Assembly (NCBI RefSeq): GCF_009852415.1
Contig: NZ_WOXS01000002.1
Location: 3,246,501 to 3,310,500 of the forward strand
Source: Streptomyces sp. Tu 3180
GTDB lineage: Bacteria > Actinomycetota > Actinomycetes > Streptomycetales > Streptomycetaceae
Direction: 5' to 3'
DNA length: 64,000 nt
The position numbers were made by a program, and so were the translations under genes. Below the pieces are notes generated by a model, which was not told the origin of the DNA, did no database searches, and worked only from the letters and a program-made list of their open reading frames with translations. Positions 62,554 to 64,000 of the stretch are shown piece by piece. The number at the start of each line of letters is the position of its first letter. Position 1 is the first letter of the stretch.

Positions 62554-63978
62554 TCAGCCGACCTTCTCGAAGTCCGACTCGCGGCGTGCGGTGACCTCCG
62601 GGTTGCGGCTCTTGAGGACCGCCCAGCCGATGCCCAGCGCGACGGCCCAGCCGGCCATCACGTACAGGCAGATCCGGGAGTCCGCGTCGTAGGCGATGAG
62701 GCCGGTGACGAAGAGCAGGAACGCGATGGCGATGTAGGAGCAGACCGAGCCGCCGGGCGCCGGGAAGGAGGAGGCGGGCAGCCGGCCCGCGGTCACCCGG
62801 CGGCGGTAGAGGACGTGGCTGATCAGGATCATCAGCCAGGTCCAGATGCCGGCCGCGGTGGCGACGGAGGTGACGTAGCCGAAGGCCTTCTCCGGGACGG
62901 TGTAGTTCAGGACCACGCCGATGCCCATGAAGACCACCGAGACGCCGATGCCGAGCGCCGGGGTCTTGGTGGAGGACAGCTTGGTGAAGACCTTGGGGGC
63001 CTCGCCGCTCTCGGCCAGGTTCCGCAGCATGCGGCCCGTGGAGTACATGCCGGAGTTGCAGGAGGACAGGGCCGCGGTCAGCACGACGAAGTTGACGATG
63101 CCCGCGGCGGCCGGGATGCCGATGACGGCGAAGGCCTTCACGAAGGGGCTGACGCCCTCCGCGAACTCGGTCCACTTGACCACGCACAGGATGACCGTGA
63201 GCGCGCCGACGTAGAAGAGGGCGATGCGCCAGGGCAGGGTGTTGATCGCCTTGGGGAGGGTCTTCTCCGGGTTCTCGGACTCGCCGGCCGTGACGCCGAC
63301 GAGCTCGACGGCGAGGTAGGCGAACATGACGCCCTGGAGGGTCATCAGGGACGAGCCGATGCCCTTGGGGAAGAAGCCGTCGAAGGCCCACAGGTTGGAG
63401 ACCGCGGCGGTGTCACCGGCCTGGCTGAAGCCGAGGGTGAGCACGCCGAGGCCGATCACGATCATGCCGATGATGGCGGTGACCTTGACCATGGAGAACC
63501 AGAACTCGATCTCGCCGAAGAGCTTCACCGAGATCAGGTTGGCCGCGAACAGGATGATCAGGAAGACCAGGGCCGACGTCCACTGCGGGACGGCCGGGAA
63601 CCAGTAGTTGATGTAGATGGCGGCGGCGGTCAGCTCGGCCATGCCGGTGACCACCCACATCAGCCAGTACGTCCAGCCGGTGAAGTAACCGAAGAACGGG
63701 CCGAGGAACTCGCGCGAGTACTCGGCGAAGGAGCCCGAGACAGGGCGGTAGAGCAGGAGCTCGCCGAGCGCCCGCATGATGAAGAAGATGATCACGCCGG
63801 CGAGGGCGTACATGACGATCAGGCTGGGTCCGGCCTTGGCGATGTTCGCCCCGGCCCCCAGGAAGAGGCCGACGCCGATGGCGCCGCCGATCGCGATCAT
63901 CTGGACCTGACGGCTGTTGAGGCCGCGCTCGTACCCCTCCTCGGGTACTGCCTCTTTGTCGACCTGCGGTGAGGTCAT
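62554..63978 (-). CDS. APC-family amino-acid permease
   Basis: This 474-residue protein has about 12 transmembrane helices and the APC motif NSRQVQMIAIGGAIGVGLFLGAG near the N-terminus. RALGELLLYRPVSGSFAEYSREFLGPFFGYFTGWTYW marks the AAT group that includes GABA, D-serine/glycine and aromatic amino-acid carriers. ATG 63978 is preferred, with GAGAAAGG upstream. The substrate cannot be fixed. Confidence 0.92.
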   Translation of the reverse strand: MTSPQVDKEAVPEEGYERGLNSRQVQMIAIGGAIGVGLFLGAGANIAKAGPSLIVMYALAGVIIFFIMRALGELLLYRPVSGSFAEYSREFLGPFFGYFTGWTYWLMWVVTGMAELTAAAIYINYWFPAVPQWTSALVFLIILFAANLISVKLFGEIEFWFSMVKVTAIIGMIVIGLGVLTLGFSQAGDTAAVSNLWAFDGFFPKGIGSSLMTLQGVMFAYLAVELVGVTAGESENPEKTLPKAINTLPWRIALFYVGALTVILCVVKWTEFAEGVSPFVKAFAVIGIPAAAGIVNFVVLTAALSSCNSGMYSTGRMLRNLAESGEAPKVFTKLSSTKTPALGIGVSVVFMGIGVVLNYTVPEKAFGYVTSVATAAGIWTWLMILISHVLYRRRVTAGRLPASSFPAPGGSVCSYIAIAFLLFVTGLIAYDADSRICLYVMAGWAVALGIGWAVLKSRNPEVTARRESDFEKVG

Positions 63979-64000
63979 GTGTGGTGCGCCTTTCTCCATG

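Overview
The window is high-GC actinobacterial DNA, almost certainly a Streptomyces chromosome. Supporting signs are the codon bias, many GTG starts, a WhiJ/AbaA-type regulator cluster (XRE + DUF397 + RsbW-like kinase), a DasR-type GlcNAc PTS locus, and the CysM/CysO/Mec cysteine pathway. The gene order from the PBP through rph, nagF, nagE1, nagE2 to cysM looks like conserved Streptomyces core chromosome. The window opens inside a gene.

Left part (1-24.1 kb): a large accessory block with the look of an anti-phage island, in three transcription units. (a) Plus strand, 1-7574: MORC/MutL-like GHKL ATPase (5' end missing), Z1-domain SF2 ATPase, Vsr-family endonuclease and two DNA cytosine methyltransferase-family proteins, of which the first has lost the catalytic Pro-Cys and the second carries a long coiled-coil insertion. 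(b) Minus strand, 11628-7626: three overlapping genes encoding an XRE-HTH/GHKL ATPase fusion, an unknown 330-residue protein and a 293-residue DUF6339-like protein, preceded by nested TTTGACA/TGTCAAA inverted repeats. (c) Plus strand, 12305-24109: four genes joined by 4-nt stop/start overlaps, encoding a 1,589-residue sacsin/Hsp90-type ATPase fused to an SF2 helicase, a compact UvrD-like helicase, a DrmA-like helicase and a DrmB-like DUF1998 protein. Unit (c) resembles DISARM but has no drmC or adjacent methyltransferase. The only methyltransferase genes in view belong to unit (a), so the units may work together.

Middle (24.1-43 kb): an RsbW-like kinase facing a WhiJ-like XRE/DUF397 pair across a long inverted repeat; quinone oxidoreductase and MerR; an ABC exporter; TetR and a sugar O-acetyltransferase; two VOC proteins; DUF2267 and Hsp20 genes; an MFS transporter; a DUF445 protein; a secreted GDSL hydrolase; a DUF1707 protein; and an ABC-2 exporter with two permeases.

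Right (43-64 kb): a bifunctional penicillin-binding protein; an Hsp90-like ATPase with a 980-residue TPR-like partner; a guanidinium exporter under a guanidine-III riboswitch; GroES-like, DUF3618 and Bcp genes; tRNA-Leu(UAG); rdgB, a lipoprotein and rph; the GlcNAc PTS genes nagF/nagE1/nagE2 with three dre operators; an MBL hydrolase; the mec / Cys leader peptide / cysO / cysM cluster; and an amino-acid permease. Strong hairpins separate many units. No CRISPR array, insertion sequence or rRNA was seen.
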